From contig NZ_CP110139.1 of NCBI RefSeq assembly GCF_025979885.1, positions 620,001 to 684,000 on the forward strand: DNA of 64,000 nt. The letters are read 5' to 3'. The notes under the pieces were generated by a model. That model saw only the letters and a list, made by a program, of their open reading frames with translations. It was not told the origin of the DNA and did not search any database. The position numbers and the translations under genes are program-made. This document shows, one piece after another, positions 1 to 7,128 of the stretch (position 1 is the stretch's first letter; the number at the start of each line of letters is the position of its first letter). Source of the stretch: Hymenobacter sp. YIM 151500-1. Lineage in GTDB: Bacteria; Bacteroidota; Bacteroidia; Cytophagales; Hymenobacteraceae.

Positions 1-573
1 GGCCCCGAAACCCGCGTGGTGGTGGCCTGCGACGTGTCGGGCTCCATGCAGCAGCCGGTGTCACAGCGCAGCAAAGTGCTGCTCTACGACGTGGGCCTGG
101 TGCTGGGTATGCTCTTGCAAAGCCGCTGCCAGCACGTCACGGCCGGCATGTTCGGCAACACCTGGAAGGTGCTCAGCCTGCCCCGCGGCCCCGTGCTGCG
201 CAACGTGAACGAGTTCTACCGCCGCGAAGGCGAGGTGGGCTACGCCACCAACGGCCACCTGGTGGTGCGCGACCTGCGCCAGCGCCGGGAGGTGGCCGAC
301 AAGGTGATGCTGTTCACCGACTGCCAGCTCTGGAACAGCGCCAGTGACGGCAACACGCTAGTCCAGGAATGGGCCGCCTACCGCCGCGAGGTGGCGCCCC
401 AGGCCCGCCTCTACCTGTTCGACCTGGCCGGCCACGGAACCAGCCCGCTCGACGTGCGCGCCGAGCACGGCGTGGCCCTGATTGCCGGCTGGTCCGACAA
501 AGTGTTCGACGTGCTAGCGGCTCTGGAAAGCGGCGGTTCGGCGCTGACGGAGCTGGAGAAAATCGAGCTGTGA
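1..573 (+). CDS. rsr: Ro60/Rsr-type TROVE protein, C-terminal vWA part (5' partial)
   Basis: The reading frame is open from the first base of the window, so only the last 190 residues are visible. They form a von Willebrand A domain with the MIDAS motif DVSGSM near the start and a second metal-site stretch, LFTDCQLWNS. This arrangement is typical of the C-terminal half of Ro60 orthologues, ring proteins that bind Y RNAs and the ends of misfolded or fragmented RNAs. The N-terminal TROVE HEAT-repeat ring lies outside the window, so the family call rests on the vWA sequence plus context: a Y-RNA-like array and two rtcB genes follow on the same strand, as in known bacterial rsr-yrl-rtcB loci. Alternative: a stand-alone vWA protein. 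Upstream sequence would settle it. Confidence 0.75.
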   Translation, partial: GPETRVVVACDVSGSMQQPVSQRSKVLLYDVGLVLGMLLQSRCQHVTAGMFGNTWKVLSLPRGPVLRNVNEFYRREGEVGYATNGHLVVRDLRQRREVADKVMLFTDCQLWNSASDGNTLVQEWAAYRREVAPQARLYLFDLAGHGTSPLDVRAEHGVALIAGWSDKVFDVLAALESGGSALTELEKIEL

Positions 574-594
574 GCTTTGCGCGAGCGGCCAGCA

Positions 595-698
595 GATGTA
601 GCGCGAAGTTGTACTTCGCGAGGCGCCAAAACGATGTAACTGAAATAGCAAGTTGGTGGCTCAGACGCGAGTCGCGAAGTACAACTTCGCGTTACATC
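595..698. repeat. GCGAAGT palindromic repeat, copy 1
   Basis: Inverted repeat with outer arms reading GATGTAGCGCGAAGTTGTAC and, on the other side, GTACAACTTCGCGTTACATC. Each arm is itself a small hairpin (CGCGAAGT...ACTTCGCG). The same element recurs at 3172-3273 and 62103-62206. No coding capacity. Confidence 0.85.
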
Positions 699-956
699 TC
701 AATCAATTTTCAACCGTGCGCCAAGCTCCGGCTTGGCGCTATATCAGCCCCAGGAGCGGCATTAAAGCAAAGCAGCGCCGCTCCTGGGTTGCTGCCGGAA
801 CTCTACAAAACTCTCACCTCTCATGTCTCATATCTCACTTCTATAAACTGGGAAGGCGGCTGACCACGTACCGGCAGCCGCCGGCCGGAACGGTGCTAGC
901 CGGGGCTAATCGGGCTCCGGCGGGCCGTTCCAACTGGGGCCGATGGTTTCAAGTTC
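699..956 (+). other. Leader region before the Y-RNA-like array
   Basis: No convincing gene. It holds a short palindrome (GCCAAGCTCCGGCTTGGC, 719-736), a repeat tail of the 'ctcatatctcacttct' type seen elsewhere in the window, and a GC-rich hairpin whose outer stem GGAACGG (887-893) pairs with CCGTTCC (925-931), ending 25 nt before the first Y-like unit. No clear promoter was recognised, so it is open whether the array has its own promoter or is read from the TROVE gene. Confidence 0.5.
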
Positions 957-1077
957 GGGTGCCGTAGGCGGGCGTTACTTCGTCTGGTGAAAGGCAGAAG
1001 CTTCGGCTGCTGTTCAGGGTTCGAATCCCCGGTTGCGGCCCCAAGCCGCAACTGACGCGCCGGCCGCTTGTTGCCCC
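957..1077 (+). ncRNA. Y-RNA-like unit A
   Basis: Begins GGGTGCCGTAG and ends CGCTTGTTGCCCC. These can form a terminal helix with a bulge, as expected for a Ro-binding stem. Inside are a UUCG-capped hairpin (994-1011), a T-arm with loop TTCGAAT (1020-1026; stem CAGGG/CCCCG with one mismatch), and a perfect 8-bp acceptor-like helix, GTTGCGGC (1032-1039) with GCCGCAAC (1045-1052), closed by the loop CCCAA. Unlike units B-D it has no recognisable D-arm. Bacterial Y RNAs are known to join a Ro-binding stem to a tRNA-like module. The assignment here comes from motif reading, not a covariance model. Confidence 0.75.
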
Positions 1078-1111
1078 GTTTGAAAACCAGGGCCCATCCT
1101 ATTACGCTGCT

Positions 1112-1229
1112 GGGTGCCGTAGAAGAGCGTTACTTCGGGTTATACGTTCGATTCGTATCAGGACCGCACCGCCACATTCTGGTCCTGTAGCTCAATTGGT
1201 AGAGCAGAAGCGCTTTCGCTTGTTGCCCC
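1112..1229 (+). ncRNA. Y-RNA-like unit B with permuted tRNA-like module
   Basis: Starts GGGTGCCGTAG and ends CGCTTGTTGCCCC. The T-arm has a perfect 5-bp stem ATACG (1142-1146)/CGTAT (1154-1158) and the canonical loop TTCGATT. It is followed by CAGGACC (1159-1165), a 15-nt linker and GGTCCTG (1181-1187), which pair as a perfect 7-bp acceptor helix. TA and a D-arm follow: GCTC (1190-1193), loop AATTGGTA, GAGC (1202-1205). The order T-arm, acceptor, D-arm is circularly permuted relative to a tRNA, and the Ro-type stem takes the place of the anticodon arm. This is the clearest member of the array. Confidence 0.82.
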
Positions 1230-1257
1230 AGCAGTTCTTTTCAATTGATTTCCGGGC

Positions 1258-1385
1258 GGGTGCCGTAGTCGAGCCATACTTCGCATTTCGGTTGCCCAGG
1301 TCGTGGGTTCGAGTCCCACCGGTGGCCGCAAGGTGGCCGTAGCTCAGCGGTAGAGCAGGAAAAAGGGGCTGGCGCTTGTTGCCCC
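1258..1385 (+). ncRNA. Y-RNA-like unit C with permuted tRNA-like module
   Basis: Starts GGGTGCCGTAG and ends GCGCTTGTTGCCCC. T-arm: stem GTGGG (1303-1307)/CCCAC (1315-1319), loop TTCGAGT. The acceptor-like arm CGGTGGCC/GGTGGCCG pairs with one G-G mismatch and two wobbles around a GCAA (GNRA) tetraloop. D-arm: GCTC (1342-1345), loop AGCGGTA, GAGC (1353-1356). The module is organised like unit B, but the acceptor helix is capped by a tetraloop rather than a long linker. Confidence 0.82.
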
Positions 1386-1415
1386 GTTCGGAAAACAATA
1401 CCAATCTTACTTACC

Positions 1416-1536
1416 CGGTGCCGTAGCGCAGCCTTACTTCGTTTGGGACGATGGGGTCGTGGGTTCGAGTCCCACCTGCCGCGAGGCAGTAGCTCAGTTG
1501 GTTAGAGCACATACGTAGGCTGCGCGCTTGTTGCCC
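1416..1536 (+). ncRNA. Y-RNA-like unit D with permuted tRNA-like module
   Basis: Starts CGGTGCCGTAG and ends GCGCTTGTTGCCC. T-arm: GTGGG (1459-1463)/CCCAC (1471-1475), loop TTCGAGT. A perfect 5-bp acceptor-like helix CTGCC (1476-1480)/GGCAG (1485-1489) is capped by GCGA, a GNRA tetraloop. D-arm: GCTC (1492-1495), loop AGTTGGTTA, GAGC (1505-1508). The T-arm is identical to that of unit C while the acceptor differs. That suggests duplication with divergence of the acceptor arm. Confidence 0.82.
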
Positions 1537-1561
1537 GGCGTAGGTAAGCACATAACCGGAA

Positions 1562-1610
1562 GGTGTCGTAGGGCAGGCATACTTCGTCCATGAAAGGGCC
1601 TGTCCGCCCC
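1562..1610 (+). ncRNA. Degenerate or minimal Y-RNA-like unit E (tentative)
   Basis: A 5' strand variant GGTGTCGTAG is followed by the conserved ATACTTCG box and a tail CCTGTCCGCCCC, which resembles but does not match the CTTGTTGCCCC 3' strand. No T-arm, acceptor or D-arm is present. It may be a decayed copy or a short stem-only RNA. The 3' boundary is a guess. Confidence 0.35.
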
Positions 1611-1633
1611 ATTACCCTTCCTTTCGCGCGGCT

Positions 1634-1714
1634 GGGTGCCGTAGGGTCGCGCTACTTCGACCTGTCCCGTCCGATGAGGGCCTGGCCCTCACGCCCGCGG
1701 CCCGCTCGTTGCCC
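1634..1714 (+). ncRNA. Y-RNA-like unit F, short form without tRNA module
   Basis: Starts GGGTGCCGTAG, carries the conserved CTACTTCG box and ends CGCTCGTTGCCCC, so both strands of the terminal stem are present. The tRNA-like module is replaced by one perfect 7-bp hairpin, TGAGGGC with GCCCTCA (1675-1691), with a 3-nt loop. At 81 nt it is the shortest complete unit and ends 46 nt before the first rtcB start codon. Confidence 0.65.
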
Positions 1715-1760
1715 CAGCTTCCGCGAAAAATCAACTATCAACTACAAAAAACGCCTTGTC

Positions 1761-3161
1761 ATGGCACAACAACTACGCGGCAACGACCTGCGGAAGCTAG
1801 GCTTCCCCGAAGGCCGGGCTATTGGGCTTGCGCTGGCCCAGTTGCAGCGCAAACACCTGAAGCGGCTCTCCCTCACCGACCAGCTGCTGCTGTTGCAGCA
1901 GGTGTTGGCCGAGCCCCACGACTTTGCCACCCACCTCGACTGGAGCCACGTGGCTGCGGCCCTGCTGCCCCCACCCAGCCGCCATATCGAGCTGGTGGCC
2001 CGCAAGCCCTACGCTCTCTTCGGCCCCGAGCACATCGAGGCCGGCGCCCTGCACCAAATGGACACGGCCATGAAGCTGCCCGTAACGGTGGCCGGGGCTC
2101 TCATGCCCGACGCCCACCACGGCTACGGCTTGCCCATCGGGGGCGTGCTGGCCACCGATAATGCCGTGATTCCCTACGCCGTAGGCGTAGACATTGGCTG
2201 CCGCATGGCCTTGTCGGTGTTTGCCTTGCCGCCCCAGCACCTTACTCAGCGGGTGCCCGAGCTGCAAAAGCTGCTGCTGGAGCACACCTGCTTCGGGAAC
2301 CGCACGGGCTTCCAGCACGGCCAAAAGCTGGGCCACGAAGTGCTGGAGCGGGCCGAGTTTCAGGATGTGCCCTTCCTGCGCAACAAGCAGGCTACCGCCG
2401 CCGAGCAGATTGGCACGTCAGGCTCCGGCAACCACTTTGTGGAGTGGGGCATCGTGGACATCACCGAGCCTGCCAACGAGCTGGGCGTACCGGTGGGGCA
2501 GTACGTGGGCCTGCTCTCGCACTCCGGCTCCCGCGGGCTGGGTGCTAGCGTGGCCAACCACTACACCCGCCTGGCTATGGAGAACTGCCAACTGCCCGCC
2601 GAAGCCAAACACCTGGCCTGGCTGGGGCTTGACGGGGAGCTAGGCCAGGAATACTGGGCCGCCATGAACCTGGCCGGCGACTACGCCTCGGCCTGCCACG
2701 AGCACATCCACCGGCGCCTGGCCAAAGCCCTGGGCGAGAAGCCCCTGGTCAAAGTCGAAAACCACCACAACTTCGCTTGGAAGGAAACCCTGGCCGACGG
2801 CCGCGAGGTTATCGTGCACCGCAAGGGCGCCACGCCGGCGGGCAAGGGTGTGCTGGGCATCATTCCGGGCTCGATGACGGCCCCCGGCTTCATTGTGCGG
2901 GGCCGGGGCGCGGCGGAGTCGCTTAGCTCGGCCTCCCACGGGGCGGGCCGGCTGTTGTCGCGCACCCGCGCCAAGCAGGAGCTGAGCGAAACCCAGCTGC
3001 GCCAGCACCTACAGGCGCACGGCGTGGTGCTGCACGGCGGCGGCCTCGACGAAGCCCCCATGGCCTACAAAGACATCCGGGCCGTGATGCAGAGTCAGCA
3101 GGAACTGGTAGACGTGCTCGGCTCCTTCACCCCGAAAATCGTGCGCATGGACGGAGCATGA
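1761..3161 (+). CDS. rtcB: RtcB-family RNA ligase, paralogue 1
   Basis: RtcB joins RNA 3'-phosphate or 2',3'-cyclic phosphate ends to 5'-OH ends, using GTP and Mn2+ through a His-GMP intermediate, in tRNA splicing and RNA repair. The 466-residue protein has the metal and nucleotide ligands in family order: D144 and C147 in VDIGC, H225 in GSGNHF, H254 in SHSGSRG, H335/H336 in ENHHNF, and the guanylylated His393 in SHGAGR. The frame is open further upstream, but that would run through Y-like unit F. I chose the ATG at 1761 because the RtcB alignment starts there and paralogue 2 begins the same way (MAQ..LRGNDLRK). It lies directly downstream of the Y-RNA array, which suggests shared expression and a role in mending RNA ends handled by Ro. 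No rtcA or archease gene is visible. Confidence 0.95.
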   Translation: MAQQLRGNDLRKLGFPEGRAIGLALAQLQRKHLKRLSLTDQLLLLQQVLAEPHDFATHLDWSHVAAALLPPPSRHIELVARKPYALFGPEHIEAGALHQMDTAMKLPVTVAGALMPDAHHGYGLPIGGVLATDNAVIPYAVGVDIGCRMALSVFALPPQHLTQRVPELQKLLLEHTCFGNRTGFQHGQKLGHEVLERAEFQDVPFLRNKQATAAEQIGTSGSGNHFVEWGIVDITEPANELGVPVGQYVGLLSHSGSRGLGASVANHYTRLAMENCQLPAEAKHLAWLGLDGELGQEYWAAMNLAGDYASACHEHIHRRLAKALGEKPLVKVENHHNFAWKETLADGREVIVHRKGATPAGKGVLGIIPGSMTAPGFIVRGRGAAESLSSASHGAGRLLSRTRAKQELSETQLRQHLQAHGVVLHGGGLDEAPMAYKDIRAVMQSQQELVDVLGSFTPKIVRMDGA

Positions 3162-3171
3162 TGCTGGCGAG

Positions 3172-3273
3172 AATGTAACGCGAAGTTCTACTTCGCGAGG
3201 CGTTAGAACGTTGTCGTTGAGGTAGTAACCACACGGCGCGGACGCCTCGCGAAGTGGAACTTCGCGTTACATC
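3172..3273. repeat. GCGAAGT palindromic repeat, copy 2
   Basis: Inverted repeat with outer arms ATGTAACGCGAAGTTCTACT and AGTGGAACTTCGCGTTACAT, same family as 595-698 and 62103-62206. It lies immediately after the first rtcB, between it and the antisense tag gene. A short palindrome GGGCGCGTGCAACGCGCCC (3296-3314) follows; the same word occurs at 57615-57643. Confidence 0.85.
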
Positions 3274-3314
3274 TTTATAGACCATTCTGCCATTCGGGCG
3301 CGTGCAACGCGCCC

Positions 3315-3896
3315 CTACAGAGCCCGGCACTCGGCATGGCGGGGGCAGGTGAGCCAGTGGTCGTTGACGAGGCCGGCAGTTTGCAGGATGTTGTAGCAGG
3401 TGGCGGGGCCGGTCATGGAAAAGCCGCGGCGCTTGAGTTCTTTGCTAAGCGCCTCGCTGGCGGGCGTGGAGAGCGGCACGGGGTTGGCGGCGCTGCGGCG
3501 GCTGTCAACTGGCTGGCCGCCGACAAACTGGTAGAAAAACGGGAGCAGGCCCTCTTCACCGCCCACTTCCTGGCGCAGGCGCCGCCAGGCGCGGGCGTTT
3601 TGCACGGTGGCCTCCAGCTTGCGCCGGTTGCGCAGGATGCGCGGGTCCAGCAGCAGGGTTTCAATATCGTCTTCCGTGAAGCGGGCCAGCCGGTCGGCGT
3701 CGAAACTGGCTAGTACCTCCCGGAAGGCCTCGCGCCGGCGCAGCACCACCGGAAAGTCGAACCCAATCTGAAACGTGTGCAGCACCAGGTATTCAAACAG
3801 AATACCCGCTTCCGCCACCGGCTCGCCCCACTCATGGTCGTGGAAGTCGCGCAGCAAGGGGGTAGCGGTGGTTTGGATGAGGAGGCAAAGGTCCAT
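3315..3896 (-). CDS. tag: DNA-3-methyladenine glycosylase I (Tag) family, divergent
   Basis: About 193 residues, the usual Tag length, starting at the ATG at 3896 (MDLCLLIQ). The open frame to 4133 would overlap the start of the second rtcB. Family landmarks: an N-terminal Cys, FHDHEWG, LFEYL, a RxNRRKLEATVQNARA helix, SEALSKELKRRGFSMTGPATCY, and the C-terminal NDHWLTC, so the Cys/His zinc ligands look present. Tag removes 3-methyladenine from alkylated DNA. Oddly, the segment that carries the base-recognising Glu in E. coli Tag (LEGQQAGLSW) reads LHTFQIGFDF here, so that Glu is a His and the following Trp is a Phe. Specificity may have changed. It is transcribed against the two flanking rtcB genes. 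Confidence 0.85.
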   Translation of the reverse strand: MDLCLLIQTTATPLLRDFHDHEWGEPVAEAGILFEYLVLHTFQIGFDFPVVLRRREAFREVLASFDADRLARFTEDDIETLLLDPRILRNRRKLEATVQNARAWRRLRQEVGGEEGLLPFFYQFVGGQPVDSRRSAANPVPLSTPASEALSKELKRRGFSMTGPATCYNILQTAGLVNDHWLTCPRHAECRAL

Positions 3897-4121
3897 GGCA
3901 GGGGAGAAGCGAACGGGGTGCGAAGGAAACGTACGTAGCCGGAACATCCCGCAGCTACGCTTCAGCCTGCAAGGTCCTTCATTCACCCAGACCGCTTTCA
4001 GAAACGAAACCAGCATGGTACGGCCGGCGGGGCCAAGCAGCCAGCCAGCGAGTTTCGGCCGGCCTCGCAACCCGCGGCTACCAAAACCCGCTACAACCAA
4101 GCACCACCTACTTTCTCTCCC

Positions 4122-5552
4122 ATGGCTCAGCACAAGCTGCGCGGCAACGACCTGCGCAAAATAGGATACCCCGAGGGGCGCGTCATCGGCCTGGCCCTGG
4201 ACGTGCTAGAGGACCGCCAGCTCAAAAAGCTTGACAAAGGCAGCGCCCTGGCTTTGCTCCAGAAAATCAAGGAAGACCCCTACGCCTACCTGCGCGACTC
4301 GCTGTGGCGCGAGGTGGCCAAGGAGTTCGTGCCCGACCCCAAGCGCGACGTCGGCCTCAACCCCAACATCAAGGACTACCGCCGCTACGGCGACGACTTC
4401 ATCGAGGACGGGGCCCGGCGGCAGATGGACACGGCCATGAAGCTGCCCGTGACGCTGGACGGCGCCCTCATGCCCGATGCCCACCAGGGCTACGGCCTGC
4501 CCATCGGGGGCGTGCTGGCCACCGATAACGCCATCATCCCCTACGGCGTGGGCATGGACATCGGCTGCCGCATGGCCCTGTCGGTGTTCGACGTGCCCCC
4601 GCGCTACCTGGAGCAGCGCCGCGACGAACTGAAGAAGCTGCTGCACAACCACACCCGCTTCGGCAACAAGGAAGTGTTCAAGAACCCTGCCGACGACCCC
4701 ATCCTGCACCGGCCCGAGTTCAAGGAAATTCCGGTGGTGCGTGGCAAGCGCGAAGCTGCCATCAACCAGCTCGGCTCCTCAGGTTCCGGCAACCACTTCG
4801 TGGAGTGGGGCATCGTGGACATCACCGCCGAAGACAACGAACTGAACCTGCCCGTGGGCCAGTACCTGGGACTATTGTCGCACAGCGGCTCCCGCGGATT
4901 GGGGGCCGCCATTGCCCAGCACTACACCAAGGTAGCCATGCAAAAATGCCCGCTGCCGCCCGAAGCCCGCTACCTGGCCTGGCTCGACCTCGACACCCAG
5001 GAAGGCCAGGAGTACTGGCGGGCTATGAACCTGGCCGGCGACTACGCCTCAGCCTGCCACCACGACATCCACCGCCGCCTGAGCCAGGCCCTGGGTGAAA
5101 AGCCGCTGGCCAAAGTCGAGAATCACCACAACTTTGCCTGGAAGGAAACCCTGGCCGATGGGCGCGAGGCCATTGTGCACCGCAAAGGCGCCACGCCGGC
5201 GGGCAAGGGCGTGCTGGGCGTGATACCGGGCTCGATGACAGCGCCGGGCTTTATCGTGCGGGGCCGCGGCGAGCAGGACTCCATCCAATCGGCCTCGCAC
5301 GGGGCGGGACGGCGCCTGTCGCGCACCCAGGCCAAGCAGCAGGTCAGTGAAGGCGAATTGCGCCGCCTGCTGCGCGACCAGGGCGTAGAGCTAATCGGCG
5401 GCGGCCTCGATGAGGCGCCCATGGCCTACAAAGACATCCACCAGGTAATGGCTCACCAGCGCGACCTGGTGGACGTGCTCGGTTCGTTTGCGCCCCGCAT
5501 TGTGCGCATGGATGCAGGGGGCGGCGGCAAAAGCAAATACGGCGGCGAGTAA
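4122..5552 (+). CDS. rtcB: RtcB-family RNA ligase, paralogue 2
   Basis: A 476-residue RtcB clearly paralogous to the gene at 1761: the two agree over long blocks, for example from MDTAMKLPVT through the catalytic core. All RtcB signatures are present: DAHQGYG, MDIGCRM, GSGNHFVEW, SHSGSRG, ENHHNF and the nucleophile motif SHGAGR. It differs from paralogue 1 by an insertion around residues 75-95 (PKRDVGLNPNIKDYRR), a longer segment after HTRFGNKEVF, and a glycine/lysine-rich tail. The start at 4122 matches that of the paralogue. Retention of two intact catalytic copies suggests different RNA substrates or different regulation. It is followed by a strong terminator. Confidence 0.95.
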   Translation: MAQHKLRGNDLRKIGYPEGRVIGLALDVLEDRQLKKLDKGSALALLQKIKEDPYAYLRDSLWREVAKEFVPDPKRDVGLNPNIKDYRRYGDDFIEDGARRQMDTAMKLPVTLDGALMPDAHQGYGLPIGGVLATDNAIIPYGVGMDIGCRMALSVFDVPPRYLEQRRDELKKLLHNHTRFGNKEVFKNPADDPILHRPEFKEIPVVRGKREAAINQLGSSGSGNHFVEWGIVDITAEDNELNLPVGQYLGLLSHSGSRGLGAAIAQHYTKVAMQKCPLPPEARYLAWLDLDTQEGQEYWRAMNLAGDYASACHHDIHRRLSQALGEKPLAKVENHHNFAWKETLADGREAIVHRKGATPAGKGVLGVIPGSMTAPGFIVRGRGEQDSIQSASHGAGRRLSRTQAKQQVSEGELRRLLRDQGVELIGGGLDEAPMAYKDIHQVMAHQRDLVDVLGSFAPRIVRMDAGGGGKSKYGGE

Positions 5553-5596
5553 TTGGCTGGCTTCTCGGTCAGAAGAAAAGCTAGCGGTAAAAATGC

Positions 5597-5630
5597 AAAA
5601 CGCCCTGACTGAAACGTCAGGGCGTTTTTT
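5597..5630 (+). terminator. Intrinsic terminator after rtcB paralogue 2
   Basis: A perfect 9-bp stem CGCCCTGAC (5601-5609)/GTCAGGGCG (5616-5624) with a 6-nt loop, followed by six T. An A-rich run on the 5' side gives some bidirectional character. Confidence 0.9.
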
Positions 5631-6268
5631 ACTGGTGAAGAGAACCGTAAAAACCAAAAGTAAAGCTGGCTGGTAACAGCTAGGGCCGGTGCCGTCGGTG
5701 CCGCCAGAGCGACGATGAAAGCGGGCAGCGCCGTTGCAGGGCCGCACTACCAGTAGCCATGTCGGGCAGCATATCAGCCAGTAGCAGCAGGGCCACGGCA
5801 GTAGCTGCCAGGTGCGAAGTGGAAACGCCGGTGGGATTCATGAGCAGCAGAATAACGCATACGTGAAAGGGGACAAGACCTTGCCACCGGTGTGAGGCAC
5901 AAGGCAATAAAGATAAAAGAGCAAGGAGCCCACTGCTCCCGTGCCGGTTGCAGCGGCACAAGAGAACCTACGAAGCCACAGAGCGCCTCGGATTTGGCGG
6001 CGGGGGTATAAAAATACTTGGCTACTCCAAGCTCAGCAAAAACTTTGGATACTTTTCAACAGTTCCGGCCAGCACAGTAATTAATAAAAATCTAAAGCTC
6101 AGGTTGATACTGCACGGATATTTTTTACGCAAAGGGTGGTAACGTGCTGACGAGGAAAGCACAACCAGACGAGTTCTGCGCCCGCCGACCCGATGCTGCG
6201 TCGATAGATACGGGGCCTGATGCGCCACCGGCCCGGCCGGCTGGCCGCATAACACCACCAGCCACCAG
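5631..6268. other. Gene-poor interval between rtcB and the SDR gene
   Basis: No gene I can support. A minus-strand frame at 5680-5961 contains a hydrophobic stretch (LAATAVALLLLADML) but has no homology I recognise and no persuasive start. 5998-6130 is locally AT-rich. Confidence 0.4.
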
Positions 6269-7048
6269 CTACTGGGCCCGCTCCGACATGCGGCGCACCA
6301 GCGCCGTGACCAGTTTGCGGGGCGTAAACCGCACCGACTGGGCCATAAGCCAGTTCATGGTGCCGTGCACGGCCACGGTTTGCCCGCGCAGCAGGGCCTG
6401 GTAGCCGTACTCGGCCACCTCCGCCGAGCTGGGCAGCTTCTTGCCTTTCACCAGCTTGGAATCGTTGAGAGAAGCCGCGTCCTGAAAGCCCGACGTGGTA
6501 GGGCCGGGGCACAGGGCCGTAACCGTAACGCCCGTGCCTTGCAGCTCGTTGGCAATGGCTTCGGAAAAGCTGAGCACGTAGGCCTTCGTGGCATAGTACA
6601 CCGCCATGAGCGGACCGGGCTGAAAGGCAGCCGTGCTGGCCAGTTGCATAATCCGGCCCGACCGCCGCGCCAGCATGCCTGGCAGAAACAGCTTGGTGAG
6701 GTGAGTCAGGGCCCGGATGTTGAGGTCGAGCATCTGGTTTTCCTTGTCCCAGGCGTTTTCCGCAAACAACCCAAACTCCCCAAAACCTGCATTATTCACC
6801 AGAAAGTCAACCGTTAGCCCGCGGGCCTGCACAGCCTCAAACACCGCCTGCGGGGCCTCGGTTCGGCTCAGGTCGGCGGGCAGCACCACGGCTTCGGTGC
6901 GGTACTGCTGTTCCAGGTCCGTTTTGAGCTTTTCGAGGGCCGCGGCGCTGCGGGCCACCAGTACCACCCGATGTCCCTCGCGGGCGAAGATGCGGGCCAA
7001 TTCCAGGCCAATGCCACTGCTGGCTCCCGTAATCAAGGCAGTTTTCAT
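6269..7048 (-). CDS. Short-chain dehydrogenase/reductase (SDR)
   Basis: A classical SDR of 259 residues starting MKTALITG at 7048. It shows the dinucleotide motif TGASSGIG, the NNAG motif, and the catalytic YYATK with an upstream Ser in QLASTAA, then a C-terminal helix region. The closest type is the DltE/YdfG-like group of NAD(P)-dependent oxidoreductases; the substrate cannot be told. The TetR-family gene at 7277-7888 lies upstream on the same strand, and in such pairs the regulator often controls the reductase gene. The spacer between them contains a palindromic repeat, so co-transcription is uncertain. Confidence 0.88.
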   Translation of the reverse strand: MKTALITGASSGIGLELARIFAREGHRVVLVARSAAALEKLKTDLEQQYRTEAVVLPADLSRTEAPQAVFEAVQARGLTVDFLVNNAGFGEFGLFAENAWDKENQMLDLNIRALTHLTKLFLPGMLARRSGRIMQLASTAAFQPGPLMAVYYATKAYVLSFSEAIANELQGTGVTVTALCPGPTTSGFQDAASLNDSKLVKGKKLPSSAEVAEYGYQALLRGQTVAVHGTMNWLMAQSVRFTPRKLVTALVRRMSERAQ

Positions 7049-7128
7049 GTTGTTAGTGATGAAGTAATGAGGTAACAAGTAACGGGTGATAGGTGACAGG
7101 TAACAAGTAACAGGTGATAGGAAGAGCG

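Noticed and set aside
1112..1536. Ordinary tRNA genes in the 1.1-1.5 kb region (GGTTCGA and TAGCTCAGTTGGTAGAGCA words present)
   Set aside because: T-arm and D-arm occur in reversed order with the acceptor strands facing each other across a short loop, and there is no anticodon arm or CCA end. The units fit permuted tRNA mimics, not tRNAs.
957..1714. CRISPR array
   Set aside because: Repeats are two different short motifs at the ends of structured ~120-nt units, not one direct repeat with unique spacers, and no cas genes are present.
1590..1760. 57-codon N-terminal extension of the first rtcB
   Set aside because: It runs through Y-like unit F and adds no RtcB sequence. The ATG at 1761 matches the start of the paralogue.
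3897..4133. N-terminal extension of the Tag gene
   Set aside because: It would overlap the start of the second rtcB, and Tag homology begins at MDLC (3896).
5680..5961. Small hydrophobic minus-strand protein after rtcB paralogue 2
   Set aside because: No ribosome site, family or conservation evidence. The hydrophobic stretch alone does not support a gene.
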